Assembly (NCBI RefSeq): GCF_017591425.1
Contig: NW_024466599.1
Location: 27,876,001-27,940,000 of the forward strand
Direction: 5' to 3'
Source: Ochotona curzoniae
Lineage: Eukaryota > Chordata > Mammalia > Lagomorpha > Ochotonidae
Length of the DNA stretch: 64,000 nt
Below, piece after piece: positions 19,506-31,015 of this stretch. The notes below the pieces were generated by a model, which was not told the origin of the DNA, made no database searches, and saw only the letters and a program-made list of their open reading frames with translations. Numbering within the stretch: position 1 is the first letter of the stretch; every line of letters starts with the position of its first letter. The translations under genes were made by a program, and so were the position numbers.

Positions 19506-20879
19506 TGAAATTTGAAAGTGTTGATTCTTATAACTTGTCTATTTCAGAAATGTAACAGTAAATCTCTGCCAACCTTCTATCCAGCAACCATCCCCCTCCT
19601 TCAACTTCACATAAATAGCACATACTGTGTAGTATTTTATCTGCAGGAAACACTCTTGAGTTGCAGGAGTAATAAATGTATTTGCTTTTTTTTTTCTTGA
19701 GAAGTTAAAAATTTTTATGCCTTACAAACAGAAAAAAAAAACCCACAAAAAACAAAACTCCAGAAGAACCTGTGTCTATGATAACGTCATCCATGGAAAG
19801 TGAGTTTCCAACACAAACTTCTTGAGAAACAAAGGCTGCTGGATTTAGCCTTCGGCTCTCACTTTCATTCAACAGAATTGTATGTTTAGACACAAGCTTT
19901 CCCTAGAGACAGTCATTCCACCAGGGGAAGCAATATGTGAAGTTTTTTTGTTTTTTTTTTTTCCAAGAAAGTTTTTGTGTGAAATCATGACTCCTGCCAG
20001 CGATGTCATATGTTTTAGTTAACTTTCTTCCCAGGAAGTAGGAACATTTCCCAAGCCCCAGATAGATACAGCTGGAATGCTATTCTGAAGGCAGTAGCAC
20101 GGGGCTGACGGGAGACATCATTTTACACCCTCTGTTTGTTTCTGATTGAAGTACATTTTCCATTCTATTTTCCTTACGGTGAAAGCATAATTAACTTTGA
20201 AAATTATGCAGCCTTCTTCCATTAGAAGAAAATGTTCATGGTTTTTGTCACTCCTATTATAATTTATCCCATACCAAGCTGAACAAGGGAAGGTGATGGT
20301 GCTACTGGATTCCTTCCCAAGTTCCCTAAGGAGTAAAAATGTAGAACTGACTCCCCCATGGGACCTTCTGTTTCTGCCCCTTCCTCTCCTTGAGCAGTGT
20401 AAGCTCTCTGCCACCAGGCTGTTGATTAGCTGCTCTGCAAGCAGGCGTGCTGCAGCAATTAATGTTCCCTGTGTTGACTCTCAGGAACTACAATACCGTT
20501 GAAGTACCCTTCACAACCATCAAGGAGAAATGACAAATTATGTTCAACACAGCTTTAAAGCAGTTTTACATGTGATTAAAACAGCTTAAGAAGGATGGGC
20601 TGGAGCCGACTCCTACTGGTTTATGAGAACCATTGTTAAATGAAAAGAAATTCTGCCAGCCAGGCGTTGAGCCTCTGACATTGGATCATGGTGGTAGTAT
20701 TTATGCCACAGAAATCAGTGTCTGCTAAAATTCAGCCTCTCCATCCCAGCTCATCAGCGCACCTTTGTCTATGCCATTAAAATGGCATAATTCCATTAAT
20801 ACCTGTTGGCTAGAGCAGCACCTCTCACTCATGCTAGACATGTGTTTACTGATGAATCTTCCTAAGTTGAAAAGTCATT
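19506..20879. other. Unassigned non-coding DNA
   Basis: No repeat recognised in about 1.4 kb apart from short T and A runs near 19690, 19730 and 19950. The segment at about 20000-20500 is less AT-rich and looks like unique sequence. Conservation cannot be judged here. Confidence 0.5.
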
Positions 20880-21392
20880 TAACACCTGTATTAGTGTCCA
20901 GTGGCTGTTATATCCGCTGACCATAGGGTTGTGACTTAAAATAGTCTAAATGTATTCTCACAGTATGGATGCCAAAGGTCTAGATTACCAGCCCAAAATC
21001 TAGGCATCCGTGGAGCTGTGCTTCTTTCATGGGATGCAGGGGAGAATTTGTTCTTTACTTTTTCCAGCTGCTGTTGGCTTCTTGCATTTCTTAGCTTGTG
21101 ATTGTGTCACTTGAGTCTTCAAAGCCAGTATCTTCAAATCTCTCTCTGCCATCTCCTCATGATTAACACATTGCCTTTTCCTCTCTCTTGGATGTGAAAT
21201 CTCCCTTCCCCTTCCTCTTTTATGAGTACACAGAGGATCCACCCAGATCACTCAGGACTATCGTTCTAATCTCAAAATCCTTAACCAATGCCATTGGCAA
21301 AGATTTGTTTTTCAAAATAAGACAACACCTACAGTTTCTGGTGATTAGAACTTGGTATCTTAGGGGGGCCGATTTTTAGCCTGCTACAATAC
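20880..21392 (-). mobile_element. MaLR-type LTR, about 500 bp
   Basis: Plus-strand order: ACCTGTATTAGTGTCCAGTGGCTGTTATA, CTCACAGTATGGATGCCAAAGGTCTAG, CAGCTGCTGTTGGCTTCTTGC, TCTCTCTGCCATCTCCTC and CCACCCAGATCACTCAGG...CTAATCTC. This fits reversed MLT1-type LTRs ('attagtttcctagggctgccgtaac...ctcacagttctggaggctagaagtc...'). Diverged. Confidence 0.65.
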
Positions 21393-22654
21393 TCATCTCT
21401 GCATCTCCTTGTACATAGGGACACACTGCATTTGTGTAGCATCCTCAATAAATGACAAAGCCTTAGCAGTACTATCCTTATGATGATATGGTTGGCCTAT
21501 ACTAAGTACTTCCTACATGCTAGACAAAGTACCTAACGTATAGGAAATTCTTCATCTTGTTACTATGCCTTTCCAAGTCAAGATATGTGCTCAAATGTCA
21601 CTAAATAGTCTAAACTGGTATATCATGATACACATGCTCTGCTTCCTTCCATTCACTGGGGCTGTTCCTAGACCTTTCCCGGGGACTCCTGTTTTATGTT
21701 GCCTACTCTGCTCTCCTAGTTCATACTTTCCGTCCTGTTCCTTAGTTACTCTTTGAGAGCTTGTCTCTAATATCAGTGTGGTGGTAATTAGGAGGGTGAT
21801 GGAAAAGATATTTTCTAACTGGAAATGATTTCTTGGTGTGTAAAATTTCTGGCCAGGTGAATGGAAGCTCTGGACAAGGTCAGTTCTTGGGTGAAACTGT
21901 TACTGGCAATTGCGTCTCTCAAGCAGTGGTTTGAAGATGGCCCTGAACCATTTCTGTGAATGACAAGCCTTTTCTTTTCTATCCTGTGGTCTTTGGAATG
22001 TGTGCATTCCAGAACTTCTCTTCTGCGATGCTTGTGTAGTTCATGGTTGCATTTTAGCAACTTTACAGCAGACGAAGAGCAGGATAAGGACACTAATGTC
22101 TGATGGCTGGCTGACTGCTTTATGTTAGGTTTTGGTCTGCAGTTGTACACATTGGACAAATGATGGTATAAACATCCTAAAACATTTTCTTGTATTATTC
22201 TTTGTAGTTACAGTTAATAATTTGTTAATTTTTTAAGAAATGTAATACAGAAAGTCAGTTGGATTTGAGTAGCACATCTATATTTCTGTTAAAATATAAT
22301 TTTCAATTGTGAAAAAAAAAGCTGGTTGGAGCTGGCCCATATGGGTGGCTAGTGTTTCATGAAGGAATTCATATCAGGCTTAATCAGTTTTAAATATGCT
22401 CTAGAGGTGCCACCATGTAACTTTGTTTACAGGTAGAAAAATGTATTTCTGAAAACTGGATAGAATTAACAGTAACAGGTCCATGGCAGACTTGAGGAAG
22501 GCTGTTTTAGCTTCACTGCTCTAGCTTAAAGTTACTAATCTGTCAGAGTCTTAAGTTCTTTATGTGTTAAATTGTGATGATAATTTCTTCTTCCAGGGTT
22601 TTAGGACACGCCTACCACATGTTTAGTATTGCAGACCATAGTTTTCACCATCTA
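21393..22654. other. Unassigned, possible L2 traces
   Basis: The segment at 21480-21760 weakly resembles L2 (CTACATGCTAGACAAAGTACC; CTCAAATGTCACTAAATAGTC; TTACTCTTTGAGAGC). The rest holds no recognised repeat or exon. Confidence 0.35.
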
Positions 22655-22990
22655 CATTAGAAACAAAGTTGAATGATTGGACTCTCCTCAAATTTATATG
22701 TTGAAACCATGACCTCCAACATGATGGTATTAGGAGCTGGGGCTTGTTGGACAAAGCCTTCGTGATTGGCAATAGTGCCTGTATGAAAGAGACCCCAGGT
22801 GTGTAGCTTGCCCCTTTTGGCAAGTGTGGTTGCAGAGGGAATTTGATTATATTTGTATTATGGGAGATAGCCCTTCGTAGAAATTGACTACACTGATATT
22901 CTGATCTCAAACTTCTGGCTTCCAGAGCAGTGAGGAATAAAATTTTATTGTTTATAAACCATGCAGTTACATTATTTTGTTGTAGCAGCT
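22655..22990 (+). mobile_element. MaLR-type LTR
   Basis: GTTGAATGATTGGACTC..., ATATGTTGAAACCATGACCTCCAACATGATGG, GGCTTCCAGAGCAGTGAGGAATAAAATTTTATTG and ACCATGCAGTTACATTATTTTGTTGTAGCAGC. This is the plus orientation of an MLT1/MST LTR, with its polyadenylation signal in place (GAATAAAATTTT, about 22934). Confidence 0.7.
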
Positions 22991-23689
22991 TGGGTGTACG
23001 AAGATGCGCTCAACATGAACAAATGCATTGATGGTGAATCTCAGGAAAAATGCCACCCTGTTATAGTCATTTGAATAATGATAATGGTACTTTCTAATCT
23101 AACTTTCCACTTCCACAATGCAGTTGTAATAAAAACATTGCATTTTTTTTTTAATCTGGGGAACATTTCTGGCCTGACCTGGTGCCTGCCCTTTCTCTCT
23201 GGTGGAACCTGTGAACTCTACCAGGTGGTTCTTGCTCTGTTTGTTCACATCTCTCTAACCCACCAGAGATGTCTGCCTGAGAGCACAGAGCTAATTTTCT
23301 GAATCTTCATTGGCTAGCAGAACTCCTGGGACATGAAGGGGCTGCAGACACTCACCAAACTGAATTTGAATAAAGTCTCAGTTTTTGAAACACAAGCAAA
23401 CGAATGAATGCACATTTACTCTAGGAAGTCTTCTCTCATGGGAAAGAAGATTGATGCCATTGCTTTGTTTTTTCACATTCCTTTCTGAACCCTGTTTACT
23501 TTGGCTTTGACTTGGCTCTTAAGGACAGAGACAGACAGTGTTCAACTTTTGTGACTTTAGACCTTGCTCTCAAAGGCTAATTACAGGCATAATGGATATT
23601 GGTTTTTGTTTCATCATCCTGTGACTCAGACTCAGGGGAATTTGGGGCTAATTGAATGGAGAGTGACTTTAGTCTACCATCAACAGTGT
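22991..23689. other. Unassigned non-coding DNA
   Basis: No repeat or exon recognised. Confidence 0.45.
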
Positions 23690-23890
23690 AAGCTAACCTT
23701 TGCGGGCATCGAGATAAGCCTGTTGTATGTATAGTTTTATTTAATCATTCCCACAACCCTTTTAAGTTGGTGTTATTATTATTTTGTATATCTTACAGCT
23801 AAAGAAGCTTAGGTTCAGAGAGGAATTTGTTCAGGGTCATAGTAGGGCTAGGGTGAGCATGCATCCGCAAGACTCTGGAAGTGCGGCACT
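23690..23890 (-). mobile_element. MIR SINE, ancient
   Basis: ATTTAATCATTCCCACAACCCTTTTAAGTTGGTGTTATTATTATT followed by CTAAAGAAGCTTAGGTTCAGAGAGGAATTTGTTCAGGGTCATAG matches the reversed MIR core with its conserved segment order. Confidence 0.75.
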
Positions 23891-25130
23891 TGAATATTGC
23901 ACTATATTATGTCTGCATGTTATTGTTTTCTAGAAGGAAAAACATTTCAACCGCACTAAATGCTAAACTAAGGAGATGCTAGATTACACTCTGGGGGAAA
24001 TAAAAGCAAGCAAATAGTACAGTAAGGGCCTGCAGAAGAGAAGCAAGTGAGGCACCTACGGCACAACATTCAAGAAGTTACTTATTGTTAGGTGCCAACC
24101 TTGAACTTGAATGGCCTGCAGTTCCATCAGTGTGTGCGCCTGACTTGCCTCACCCGGGTGATTTGCTTCTGCAGTGCTCAGAGTCCAACAAGGGGCCTGT
24201 ATCAGTAGAGGTCAGTCAAGAGAGAGAAGCCGTGCATGATTGGCACAGGGAAAATTTAATATAAAGAATCATTAACCAGAAGTCCATTGTTTTGAAACTC
24301 TATGAGGCTGCAGAGACAGAGACTGAGTCAAGGGAAGTCAAGAAGCTTTGACCTTCAGGACCAGAGGGAGGACTTTGTTTCTCACTTCGGGCTGTGCCTG
24401 AGTAAGCACCACTTGCCCTGTGTGTGAGGCCACAGTAGACGCTGCAACATTTTCTCTCAGCTCACCCCAGGCATTTAGGCTATTTAAAAAATCTAAATAA
24501 CATCTCAGTCAAACCAACATTCCGAGAGGGAAATGTTTTAATGTCTTTTCCCAGAATGACCTTCAGGTCACAGAAAGAGTACAAACAGGCTGGGTGATGG
24601 TCCATAGTTCTGGAGATTTGTGGGAACACAGAGGTTTTGGCAAAGGTACATGTAAATCTCAAGGAAAATTTGAATTTAACTCAATGTCACGCAAACTACA
24701 CAGTGGAATTTGAATACAGATCAGATTATAATAGCTGTTTGTTATCTCTCATTTGAACTGTAGAAACAGGATTGCTTAAACAAATTCCCTTCCTTTCTAG
24801 AGCTTCCAAACTGCTTAATATTTACATAATGATTATTCTCCAGCTATAGAGGAAATTCCCTAAGGGAAAGAAAGCACCAATGAATTTCGAACTGAAATAA
24901 CACGACAAAGAGAAAAAAAGGAGTGTGTTTAGTCTCTGCTTTGGAGCCTACTCTATCAGGAGAATTCTAAATAACAGTGGTCATCCTTTTGCATGTTAAA
25001 CTGAGGACAGCATGACCAAGAGAACGTAGTCTCACACATTTCAATAATACTTAAATGTATTAACTAGGTCAAAGGCATAGCACCAGTTGAGGGATTATTT
25101 CACATCTTGTATTTACAAAGTGGCAGACCG
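23891..25130. other. Unassigned, possible decayed LTR traces
   Basis: No repeat called with confidence. GAAAATTTAATATAAAGAATCATTAACCAGAAGTC near 24250 has the look of an old retroviral LTR end, but I cannot place it. No exon signal. Confidence 0.35.
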
Positions 25131-25134
25131 TGAG

Positions 25135-25196
25135 CATTTTAGTTTTTTTTTTTTTAAGAAGATATATTTGAAAGAGGGACAGAGAAAGAGGGAGAA

Positions 25197-25244
<48 letters not shown>
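25135..25244 (-). mobile_element. Old C-type SINE, tail half
   Basis: T-rich tail, AAGATATATTTGAAAGAGGGACAGAGAAAGAGGGAGAAGG and an expanded (AC)n tract. The head half resumes after the LTR at about 25778. Confidence 0.7.
25199..25244. repeat. (AC)n microsatellite, 46 bp
   Basis: 23 perfect AC units within the purine-rich region of the old SINE. It abuts the left end of the solo LTR directly. Confidence 0.97.
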
Positions 25245-25246
<2 letters not shown>

Positions 25247-25314
25247 TTGTGTCAGATTTTGAGATTCCCAGAAAATCATCCAGTCTGAAGTTGGTGCTAA
25301 TGCATAAAGGGCAG

Positions 25315-25320
25315 TTTATT
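25315..25320 (-). promoter_or_regulatory. LTR polyadenylation signal
   Basis: AATAAA on the minus strand, about 135 bp downstream of the TATA box of the solo LTR. It fits the end of the retroviral R region. Confidence 0.6.
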
Positions 25321-25454
25321 CAGGTCAACCTAGGTCTCCCAGCCATCCCCTCAACCCAGCCCAGCAGGGCTAGAGGGAGGGGCAGCTGCAGCCTAGGCTG
25401 CAGCAGGAGCAGCAGGGCAGAAAAAAAGAGAGCCAGGTTGAACAGCACAGGGTT

Positions 25455-25494
25455 CTTATACATTCCAGGCCAATAATTATACAGTGATGATTGG
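25455..25494 (-). promoter_or_regulatory. LTR core promoter (CCAAT and TATA)
   Basis: The minus strand reads a CCAAT box (GACCAATCATC) and, about 30 bp further on, GTATAAGAACC. This is the usual U3 promoter layout. Whether it is active today cannot be told from sequence. Confidence 0.6.
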
Positions 25495-25777
25495 TCAGTT
25501 TAACTGTTAACTTTCAAAAAGAGCAAGCTGGCAGGCTTCTGTTGGTGGGTTTGAAGCAAACAACTTTCAAATAGTACAAACTGGTGGGCTGTAGGGCAGT
25601 GAATCTTACCTAACACCAGGTACTTCCTTCCTGAGGAGTGTTCTGCCTACATGACCTGCCAGGTGCCCTGCCAGGTATCACATAGACTGTCAGGCCTGGA
25701 GTTCACACAGCCCCCAGCCAAGCAAGTAAGGCAGAAATCACAAAAGCAGAAAACCTCTAGGTTCTTCAACACACCAC

Positions 25778-26060
25778 ACAAAGAGGGAGAGTATCCCTCT
25801 ACTGGTTCACTCCCCAAATGCTTTCAACACCTAGGGCTGGGTTAAGCCGATGCCCAGAGCCTGAAACTCTGTCTAGGTCTCCCACATGGGGGAAAAGAGC
25901 TCAAGAACCTGAGCCGTCATCTGCTGTGTTCCAAGCACAGGAACTTGACAGGAAGCTGGTCAGGAAGCAGAGGAGTTAGAACTCAATCCCGGCCACTTTC
26001 ATAAGGGGGTTTGGGCATCCCAATCAGTGACCTAATTCACTATATTATATCTGCTCTTTG
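25778..26060 (-). mobile_element. Old C-type SINE, head half
   Basis: CTACTGGTTCACTCCCCAAATGC, CTCTGTCTAGGTCTCCCACATGGG, GCCGTCATCTGCTGTGTTCC and GAGTTAGAACTCAATCCCGGCC complete the SINE whose tail half lies left of the LTR. Confidence 0.8.
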
Positions 26061-27195
26061 TTTCAAGGGTGTTTTTATTCTGTTATTTGGAAAGAGTAAG
26101 TCCATATTCCTAGAACCCTGGAGATCCACTCACCACTCAAGGAAAGCACTGATGGTTTTCTTTCCTAAGAGGGCATTTGCAGACTGTTTATTATTTGTGA
26201 TTCTGCAGACTCTGGGAAGCTTTTCGCGGTGAAAAGAGGAACAGGCTTGAAACACTCTCCTAGACCTCAGCATTGACCTACATATGACTTGGGCTGGATA
26301 GATGACTTCACTGCAGTATCACTGAGAACCTTAACACCCAAGCCTGTACATACCTCTGGCTAATTTAATGGGCATCTTCAATTGGTAAGTCTAGATTACT
26401 AGTAATTCAAATAACTTTTCCAAGTGATGTGAATGTGTGAGTAGAGGTGAAAGCCAATTCTAGCTCTAATATATAATGCTATTGATACTGGTTTGTTTGT
26501 GAAGTGCATCTTAAGTGTCCAAATCTTTGCATATGTTTTAAAAGATGTTCTTAGGTAGGACACAGTCTTTTGGAGTCCACTGTCTGGGAATATGTGTGCA
26601 TCTTTAAATAAAATCTGGATGTCAGAACAGGAAAATGAAAACAACAATATTAGGGTACAGAGAAAAAGAACATTTTTTGTTAGAATCTTAAAATATTGTG
26701 TTGTTTTAGTAACAGCCGCTCCCCCCTACACTAATTATTAAACACTCCTTCCCCATATCTTTTTGTTTTTTTTGGGGGGGGGGTCCATTTGAGTTTGGAA
26801 GTGTTCTTTCTGAAGGCTATTGAAGTCTGACCTCTGAATATGGTATAAACATTTCTGTTATTTGATTAGAGCTACTCAAATATCTTTCTCTGTTCTGAAA
26901 GGGTATTTCATTAAAGAAGTTGAAAACTGTGTGTAGGATCAAAAATTTTCATTACTGAGGGCATAACATAATGTGGTAATTTGTTGTGTACTCAGTTGTA
27001 AGAGCTAAATGTAGCTCATGTCTTAATTCTGAAACCTAACAAAATGCATAGGTCTTAGATAATATTCATTAACCATGGCTGTCATAAATATTCATCTGTC
27101 TGTCTTCATCACGAAGTTATTACCAAGTCAAAGCTATTTGTGAAGAAATGAAGGTGACCTTATATCTCTATCTATTCCTACTTGAAGGTAGATTC
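26061..27195. other. Unassigned non-coding DNA
   Basis: No repeat or exon recognised. It includes a T-rich run ending in ten G (26774-26783) and a small hairpin CTTTTC-GCGGT-GAAAAG at about 26220-26236. Confidence 0.45.
26774..26783. repeat. Poly(G)10 tract
   Basis: Ten consecutive G directly after a T-rich run. Such runs are uncommon in mammalian DNA and prone to length change and sequencing error. Confidence 0.9.
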
Positions 27196-27395
27196 ATTTT
27201 TATTTTAAAGGTTTATTTATTTAAAAGGCAGAGCTACAGAGAACAAGGAAGAAACACAGAGTTCTTTGATCTGCTGGTTCACTCCACAAATGACCACAAC
27301 AGGCATTTCTGAGCAAAGCTGAAGCCAGAAGGTTCTTTTTGGTCCCCACATGGGTGCAGAGGCCCATATGTTTAAGCAGCTTTGCTCTAATGTCA
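27196..27395 (-). mobile_element. Old C-type SINE, partial
   Basis: TTTATTTATTTAAAAGGCAGAGCTACAGAGAAC, GATCTGCTGGTTCACTCCACAAATG and GGTCCCCACATGGGTGCAGAGGCCC. The head third is missing or diverged beyond recognition. Confidence 0.8.
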
Positions 27396-28139
27396 GTCCT
27401 ATGTGAATTCGTCTTTAGAGTATTGCTATGGCAATTCACTTACGAAAGGACAGTCCTTCTAAAAGTCTTCTCTCTTCTAGCTAATACTCTTCTGCACAGT
27501 TCATTAATGTTTTATTTGTGGCGTGAACATTAGCTAATCAATGGACTATGTAAATAATCCATAATGAAAAGAGAAGGCAATACTTTATTCCTGCCCTTAC
27601 CTGATCTGCTTCGTGATTGATAACCCATGCTAAAGAGTGTTGGACAGTTGGTGCACCATCGAGGAATAGAATAGAGCACAGACTGACAAACATTAGAGCA
27701 GAGATTGGCGAATGTTTTCTTGAAACATCCAATAGTTCATGTTTTGAGCTTTACTGCTTAGTTTGGTGTTGTAGCACTATAGCAACCATAGATGATACAC
27801 AAATGAATGAATGTGACTGCTTCCACAAAACAAAACAAAACCTTTATCTACAAAAATATGTGGCAAAATGGACTTGACTGCTGGGCCATGGCCTGCCTAC
27901 TGCTGGGATGGAAAAAACCAACAAATATTAAACTGACTTTCAGATTGTAGCAAAAGATAAGATTGGGAATTTTAACTAACCCTGAAGGAGCCGATGTTGA
28001 TAGTGTTAAATATTAGCAAGTAGGTATACCATGATAGGAAAAGTCATGAGAAAACATTAATAACAATGAGTGGTAACGGCAGTTTAATTAATCAGTATGA
28101 AAACTTATTAATGACTTGGGTTAAATACTTTATGCTGCA
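27396..28139. other. Unassigned non-coding DNA
   Basis: No repeat or exon recognised, except a short (CAAAA)n stretch near 27828. Confidence 0.45.
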
Positions 28140-28300
28140 GATCATAACTTTAAGGTAGGTGTTATAATATTTTTATTTAGTATATGAAGAAATTGAGGCA
28201 CAGAGAAATCATGTAAATTTCCTAAAGACACAAAGCTGCCAAATATCATAGTTGGGATGTAGATCCAGATAACACGACTTCTAAGACTGATCTTTAACAA
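28140..28300 (-). mobile_element. MIR SINE, ancient
   Basis: AGTATATGAAGAAATTGAGGCACAGAGAAATCATGTAAATTTCC, then AAAGCTGCCAAATATCATAG, then GGGATGTAGATCCAGATAACACG. The reversed MIR core is clear. Confidence 0.8.
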
Positions 28301-28564
28301 CAATACATTACTACCCTTTCCCAGAGGACAGAACCAAGGCCAAAGTTGTTACATCTGAGACAGAATGGAGGGTTCTTTATAAATGACCACTCCTGTAGTC
28401 TCTGGATACTAGGGGTTCACTGTGTTGGAAATATACATCAAAATATATTGTGTGGAAATATACTGTGGTTACACAGTTTTTCTCATGTTTTTCTCTGATT
28501 TTCTCATGTTTCTGTATACCTTTAAGTAGGGGCATTGGTAGTGTTTTGTTTAAGACTATTTTGT
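28301..28564. other. Unassigned spacer
   Basis: No repeat recognised. Near 28480-28510 TTTTCTCATGTTT occurs twice in tandem. Confidence 0.45.
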
Positions 28565-28898
28565 TGGGCCTGGCGTGATGGCTCAATGGCTAAATGCTTA
28601 CCTTGCAAGTGCTGGGATCTCATATGGACACCGGGTCATGTCCTGGCTGCCCCATTTCCCATCCAGCTCCCTACTTATGGCCTGGAAAAGCAGTGGAGGA
28701 TGGCCCAAAACCTTGGGACCCTGCATCTACATGGGAGACATGGGAAGAAGCTCATGATTCCTGGCCTCAGCTTGGCTCAGCTCCCGCCATTGTGGCCATT
28801 TGGGGAGTGAACCAACAGATGGAAGTTCTTTGTTTCTGTCTCTCCTTTTCTCTGTCTCTCTGTGGATCTGCTTTCCAATAAAAGTAAATTTTTAAAAA
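28565..28898 (+). mobile_element. C-type SINE, full length
   Basis: GGGCCTGGCGTGATGGCTCAATGGC, GGGTCATGTCCTGGCTGCCCC, GGCCTGGAAAAGCAGTGGAGGATGGCCC and TGCTTTCCAATAAAAGTAAA. The B box departs from the young consensus (GGGTCATGTCC), marking an older subfamily. Confidence 0.92.
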
Positions 28899-29529
28899 TA
28901 GAGGATTGTTTTATTAAGGCATTTGCATGTTGAACAGTCTTGAAGATAGAAGTACTATCTCTTTCTGAAATAGAGAGAAGATGTATTTGCTATCATACAA
29001 TAAAGGCAATGTCTGCTTTTGAGGGTGAGGTGGGAAAGTTTGTGTACAGACAGACCTTGTATAAAGCATTGAGATTCATTGTGTGAGTATTTACCTGGGC
29101 TTCTCTGTTATGTCTTTTGGTCTTGGGTTAAGAGGAACTGACATGAACTTGAATTTCACATTGCTTGCAATGCTGTGTATAATAAAGTCATTTGTGTGTG
29201 GACATAGTCTTGGTTCAGGCATGCTAGAATCTGTGGCAGGCTAACTTGTTATTGTGCTTGCAGGGTACATTCTCAGACTTCTCACAGTTTTTGACATGCG
29301 CAGGAGGCACAATGAGATCATAATAGCCGGTCTGAGGGTAAAGATGAAGGCTGTCCACTCTTGACTCAGCTTTGTGTCTATTAATCATGAATGAATGAGA
29401 ACCAGAGGCTTGTTCTGAAGCTGGAAGAAACAAGCTTCCGCAGATACCCACAGCTCTTAATTACATGACTAGCAGGGCATAGTGGACCTCAGAGAAGTTC
29501 TAGCACTGGCCACATGGAGTTGAAGATGG
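28899..29529. other. Unassigned non-coding DNA
   Basis: No repeat or exon recognised. Confidence 0.45.
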
Positions 29530-29715
29530 GCATTTGATTCACTGGGGCACTTTTAAAAGAACCATAACTCTAATCCATTCCAGCTATCTAATGTAGTGGC
29601 TTCTAGGTTTAGCTGCTTGTCAGAATAACATGGCAACATCAAAATAAATAGTAAAACAGATTCCTGAGTACCATTCATCTATAATGAGCCAGAATATCTA
29701 TCTGGAGGAAAGGCA
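29530..29715. mobile_element. MER5-like hAT fragment
   Basis: TTCACTGGGGCACTTTTAAAAGAACC, then TAGTGGCTTCTAGGTTTAGCTGCTTGTCAGAATAACATGG, then ACAGATTCCTGAGTACC. This resembles MER5-type elements ('agtggttctcaaacttggctgcacattagaatcacctgggg'). Confidence 0.5.
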
Positions 29716-29730
29716 CAGAATTCATTATCT

Positions 29731-30030
29731 TTTTTTAAAAGATTTTTTTATTTTTATTGAAAAGGCAGATTTACAGAGAGAAGGAGAGACAAAGATCCTT
29801 TATCCATTAGTTCATTCCCCAGGTGGCTGCAATGGCTGGAGCTGAGCTGATTTGAAGCCAGGAGCTAGGAGCCCCTTTTGGGTCTCTCATATTGGCACAT
29901 GGTCTGGAGGACTTGGGCCGTCCTCCATTGCTTTCCAGGCCACAGTCAGGGAGCTGAAAGGGAAGTAGAGCAGCCAGGACATATGGAATCCTGGCACAAG
30001 GATTTAGCTACTGAGCCATAAATCAGGCCC
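29731..30030 (-). mobile_element. C-type SINE
   Basis: GGCAGATTTACAGAGAGAAGGAGAGAC, GGGTCTCTCATATTGGCAC, CCAGGCCACAGTCAGGGAGC and a short head AAATCAGGCCC. A flanking duplication of about 9 bp, (T/A)TCATTATC, lies at 29721-29729 and 30031-30039. Confidence 0.9.
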
Positions 30031-30190
30031 ATCATTATCATACAAAGGTTATTTAAATACAGTCAGTCACTGCATGGTTCTTATGATCCGGTTTAAATTT
30101 CTACCGAAGACAAATCCTCCTTCTTTGTACCTATTTGTTCATTTGTTATAAAATTACTCTAGAACTTACTTGCTAATATGTTGGTGACCA

Positions 30191-30491
30191 GGGCCCGGCA
30201 TGGTGGCATGACAGCTAAAGTCCTCTCCTTGAACGCACCGGGATCCCATACGGGCACTGGTTCTAATCCCATTGGCCCTGCTTCCCATCCAGTTGAGGAT
30301 GGGTCAAAGCCTTGAGACCCTGTACCGTGTGGGAGACCCAGAAGAGCTCTTGGCTTCTGGCTTTGAATTGGTGCAGCACCAGCTGTTGCACTCACTTGGG
30401 GAGTGAATCATTGGACGGAAGATCTTTCTCTCTGTCTCTCCTTCTCGCTGTATATCTGACTTTGCAATAAAAATAAATAAATCTTTAAAAA
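30191..30491 (+). mobile_element. C-type SINE with small internal deletion
   Basis: GGGCCCGGCATGGTGGCATG, ACTGGTTCTAATCCC and tail AATAAATAAATCTTT. About 30 bp including TGCTTGTGGCCTGGGAAAGC is missing after CCATCCAG. A perfect 16-bp duplication AATATGTTGGTGACCA (30175-30190 and 30492-30507) shows fairly recent insertion. Confidence 0.94.
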
Positions 30492-30545
30492 AATATGTTG
30501 GTGACCAGAGATATTCAACTATTTAAAATAAAATGTAGCACTTTG

Positions 30546-30842
30546 GCCCGGGGCAGTTAGCCTAATGGCTAAAGTGCTCGCCTTGCATGCACAAGGATCC
30601 TATATGGGCACTGGTTTGTGTCCTGGTGGCCCATCAAGCTCTCTGGGAAGCTGAGGATGGCCCAAAGCTTGGGAATCTGCACCTGCATGGGAGACCTAGA
30701 AGGGCTCAGCTCCAGCCTTTGCAGCCACTTGGGGAGTAAATCAGTGGATGGAAGGTCCTCCTTTGTGCTCTCCTCTCTGTATATGACTTTCCAATAAAAA
30801 ATAAAAGAGAAAAACCCCAAATCTTTAAAAAAGAATATAAAT
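30546..30842 (+). mobile_element. C-type SINE
   Basis: GCCCGGGGCAGTTAGCCTAATGGC, CACTGGTTTGTGTCCTGG, GGATGGCCCAAAGCTTGGG and tail CCAATAAAAAATAAAA. Duplication AAATAAAATGTAG lies at 30526-30538 and 30843-30855. Two small internal deletions. Confidence 0.9.
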
Positions 30843-30855
30843 AAATAAAATGTAG

Positions 30856-31015
30856 TAAAGTGAAACTAAATTTAAAGTTTTCTTGGTTGTATTTGTCACA
30901 CTTCGAATATTTAATAGCTACATGTGACTAGTGGCTATTGTACCTTATAACACAGATGCAGAACATGTTCATTGTTGTAAAAAGTTGTACTGGATAGAGC
31001 TTCTCTGGAGTATTA
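30856..31015. mobile_element. hAT-Charlie-type MER fragment
   Basis: AATATTTAATAGCTACATGTGACTAGTGGCTATTGTACC, then AACACAGATGCAGAACATG, then AAAGTTGTACTGGATAG. It matches the remembered end of an old hAT element ('agtgctcaatagccacatgtggctagtggctaccatattggacagcacagatatagaacatttcc'). Confidence 0.65.

Larger units (their letters stand above)
25245..25771 (-). mobile_element. Solo LTR of an endogenous retrovirus
   Basis: A 527-bp block with terminal inverted TGTTG...CAACA that splits an old SINE. Read on the minus strand it has a CCAAT box (25490-25494), a TATAAG box (25455-25460) and an AATAAA signal (25315-25320) in correct order and spacing, so it is an LTR in minus orientation. The U3 part holds a degenerate duplication of about 53 bp (AACTTTCAAA at 25509 and 25562). 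The target duplication cannot be resolved because the left flank is the (AC)n tract. No internal viral genes are present. Confidence 0.8.
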
